Shown: positions 61,471-64,000 of the stretch, one piece after another
Numbering within the stretch: the first letter of the stretch is position 1
Layout: every line of letters starts with the position of its first letter
Assembly: GCA_900343135.1 (NCBI GenBank)
Contig: OPYK01000004.1
Span: 62,001-126,000 of the forward strand
Source: Atopobium massiliense
GTDB taxonomy: Bacteria; Actinomycetota; Coriobacteriia; Coriobacteriales; Atopobiaceae
Direction of reading: 5' to 3'
Length of the DNA: 64,000 nt
Notes under the pieces: generated by a model
Databases searched by the model: none
Seen by the model: the letters and a program-made list of their open reading frames with translations, nothing else
Told to the model about the DNA's origin: nothing
Position numbers and translations under genes: made by a program

Positions 61471-62307
61471 ATGCACGGCTTACACGCTCGACTTGGGAAA
61501 AATTTTAACCTCTATGATCGTCTTGTCCGCTATAACAAGGCAATCGTTGAAAATCCGAAACACATCCGTGGTCATTGGCGCCAGTGGTGTGCTCCGTGTA
61601 CCTACGATGAGAAGCGCCAACGGTTCGTTCAATCGGCATTTCGTGAAGTTCATCTCGATCTTGGCTGCGGTAAGGGCAATTTTTGTGTTGATGCTGCATG
61701 CCGGCGCCCTGATGTCTTGTTTGTTGGCGTTGATGTTGAGCCGCTCTGCATAGCATATGCCGCGCAAAAAATTTGTGAAGGTAAGCTTTCTAATGCACTG
61801 GTATTTGGCGCACATTCGTCTCATATCAGCGATTTTTTTGCTCCTCAAGAAATCGATTACGTGTATCTCAACTTTCCCACACCGTTTCCGCGCAAAAAGC
61901 AGGCGCGCGAACGGCTCGTGTACCTCGATAATCTCTTGCTGCTACGTAGCGTGTTATCACAGCAGGCGCGCGTAATGTTCAAAACAGACTCCTACCCACT
62001 CATGCAATTTGCCATTACGCAATTTGAACGTGCGGGCTATCGCTGCATATGGTCGTCAAGCGATGCGCGAGCTGATAGACCACACGATCCATCGAGTTTA
62101 TACGAGGAAAAACTCACCGCAAAGGGTGCACGTGTCCTTGCACGCGAATATGAACTTTGCGACATTCCCAAAGACCTACCGCAAGTTGAACAACTAAGCC
62201 TGGTAGACTACCTACCACAGGATTTGGCAAACGTTTCATACGTTCCTCATGGTATGGAGGGCACGTTTGTTAACCTTATAAACTATGAGGCACATCGCAC
62301 CCAGTAA
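61471..62307 (+). CDS. TrmB-like tRNA (guanine-N7) methyltransferase
   Basis: 278 residues. SAM-binding motif I is VHLDLGCGKGNF (about residue 67), the acidic loop is FVGVDVEPLC, and YLNFPTPFPRKKQARERL is the position of the TrmB FPDPWPKKRHxKRR block. Here Asp becomes Thr and Trp becomes Phe. The late SLYEEKLTAKGARV matches the TrmB tail T-x-Y-E-x-K-F-x-x-x-G. It probably makes m7G46 in tRNA. The ATG at 61471 follows GAAGGATTTTCT. The C-terminal 60 residues extend past the family core. The substitutions make the call slightly less certain than for a standard TrmB. Confidence 0.82.
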   Translation: MHGLHARLGKNFNLYDRLVRYNKAIVENPKHIRGHWRQWCAPCTYDEKRQRFVQSAFREVHLDLGCGKGNFCVDAACRRPDVLFVGVDVEPLCIAYAAQKICEGKLSNALVFGAHSSHISDFFAPQEIDYVYLNFPTPFPRKKQARERLVYLDNLLLLRSVLSQQARVMFKTDSYPLMQFAITQFERAGYRCIWSSSDARADRPHDPSSLYEEKLTAKGARVLAREYELCDIPKDLPQVEQLSLVDYLPQDLANVSYVPHGMEGTFVNLINYEAHRTQ

Positions 62308-62499
62308 GGCATTGCGCACAGGCACGCAAGGTGCGTAAATGAACAGGTAGTACTAGTCATTTACTCTCTTGTATACCGTTTTGATAGGCAATCTACCTGC
62401 GATTAAGCTCAGTTTGTGCATCTTGTTGATACATCATTACGCAAATGCGTTTTTGACCTATACTTTAGAAAGATATGAACAAATACATACACATGTTGA

Positions 62500-63801
<1,302 letters not shown>

Positions 63802-63883
63802 TTGAACTAAGTTCAATTGTGAATTCATACGCGTAAAAGTTCATGTATTGAACGTAACGATTACGCGCGCTTGCATTGCATGA

Positions 63884-63922
63884 TAAACCCCGCACATGGA
63901 AACACCACGTGCGGGGTTTTCT
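63884..63922 (+). terminator. Terminator after eno
   Basis: AACCCCGCAC (63886-63895) pairs perfectly with GTGCGGGGTT (63909-63918), followed by TTCTT. It lies about 85 bases after the eno stop. TTGAAC, GTTCAA and a further TTGAAC lie between stop and hairpin. Nothing is seen from 63923 to the window end. Confidence 0.9.
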
Positions 63923-64000
63923 TATACAACACACGCACCACCAACACAGACACGTGCATGAACAGCGCATCCATATGCATCAACTGTGATTGCTACGCTG

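Overview
The window looks like a stretch of core chromosome from a low- to mid-GC member of the Coriobacteriia (Actinomycetota; relatives of Cryptobacterium, Atopobium/Lancefieldella, Olsenella or Eggerthella). The evidence is gene content and order: MurT/GatD, an AmaP-DUF2273-Asp23 set, tig-clpP-clpX, AsnA, a flavodiiron protein, a CBS-type family II pyrophosphatase, formate-THF ligase with a cyclodeaminase, and a t6A-synthesis fusion. The genus is not resolved from sequence alone. No prophage, IS element, integrase, CRISPR array or rRNA gene was seen.

Layout. 1-6565 (minus): valS, then a one-carbon folate block fhs-fchA-folD-folC (folC runs off the left edge). 6778-8653 (plus): tcdA and a TatD-like hydrolase. 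8772-12710 (minus): tig-clpP-clpX, followed upstream by tRNA-Leu(UAG). 13039-18646 (minus): an envelope block amaP-DUF2273-asp23-murT-gatD-acyltransferase. 18926-26729: asnA, initiator tRNA, a PuuD-like amidotransferase, an HTH-AlaA fusion, a flavodiiron protein and a membrane-anchored EEP-fold protein. 26868-35498 (minus): acpS-nnr-alr-tsaEB/rimI/tsaD-nadE. 35651-39469: a LysR regulator divergent from ahpC and an AhpF-like reductase (peroxide defence). 39777-42046 (plus): HAD phosphatase, SPFH protein and ribbon-helix-helix protein. 42251-46031 (minus): zinc uptake (znuBC, znuA, zinT). 46522-53547: asparaginase, pyrophosphatase, amidohydrolase and glmS. 53754-60941 (minus): pepT and oppABCDF, a peptide uptake and cleavage module. 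61471-63801 (plus): trmB-like and eno.

Together the genes suggest an amino-acid and peptide-using anaerobe or microaerophile. It imports peptides (Opp, PepT), interconverts amino acids (AsnA, asparaginase, AlaA-like), carries one-carbon units on folate, and has flavodiiron and peroxiredoxin systems against oxygen and peroxide.

The two most notable observations are as follows. (1) The hexamer GTTCAA/TTGAAC (often AAGTTCAA) is heavily over-represented: about 240 copies by eye where about 31 are expected. It occurs in coding and intergenic DNA and clusters between genes. (2) A single 1036-residue ORF joins TsaE, TsaB, RimI and TsaD. Other points of interest are a ClpX with two long inserts, an XRE-type HTH fused to an alanine transaminase, a FolD with a non-standard active site beside a cyclodeaminase, an initiator tRNA with a U1-G72 pair, and a ZnuA with a large insertion. 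All counts and alignments were made by eye, without computation.
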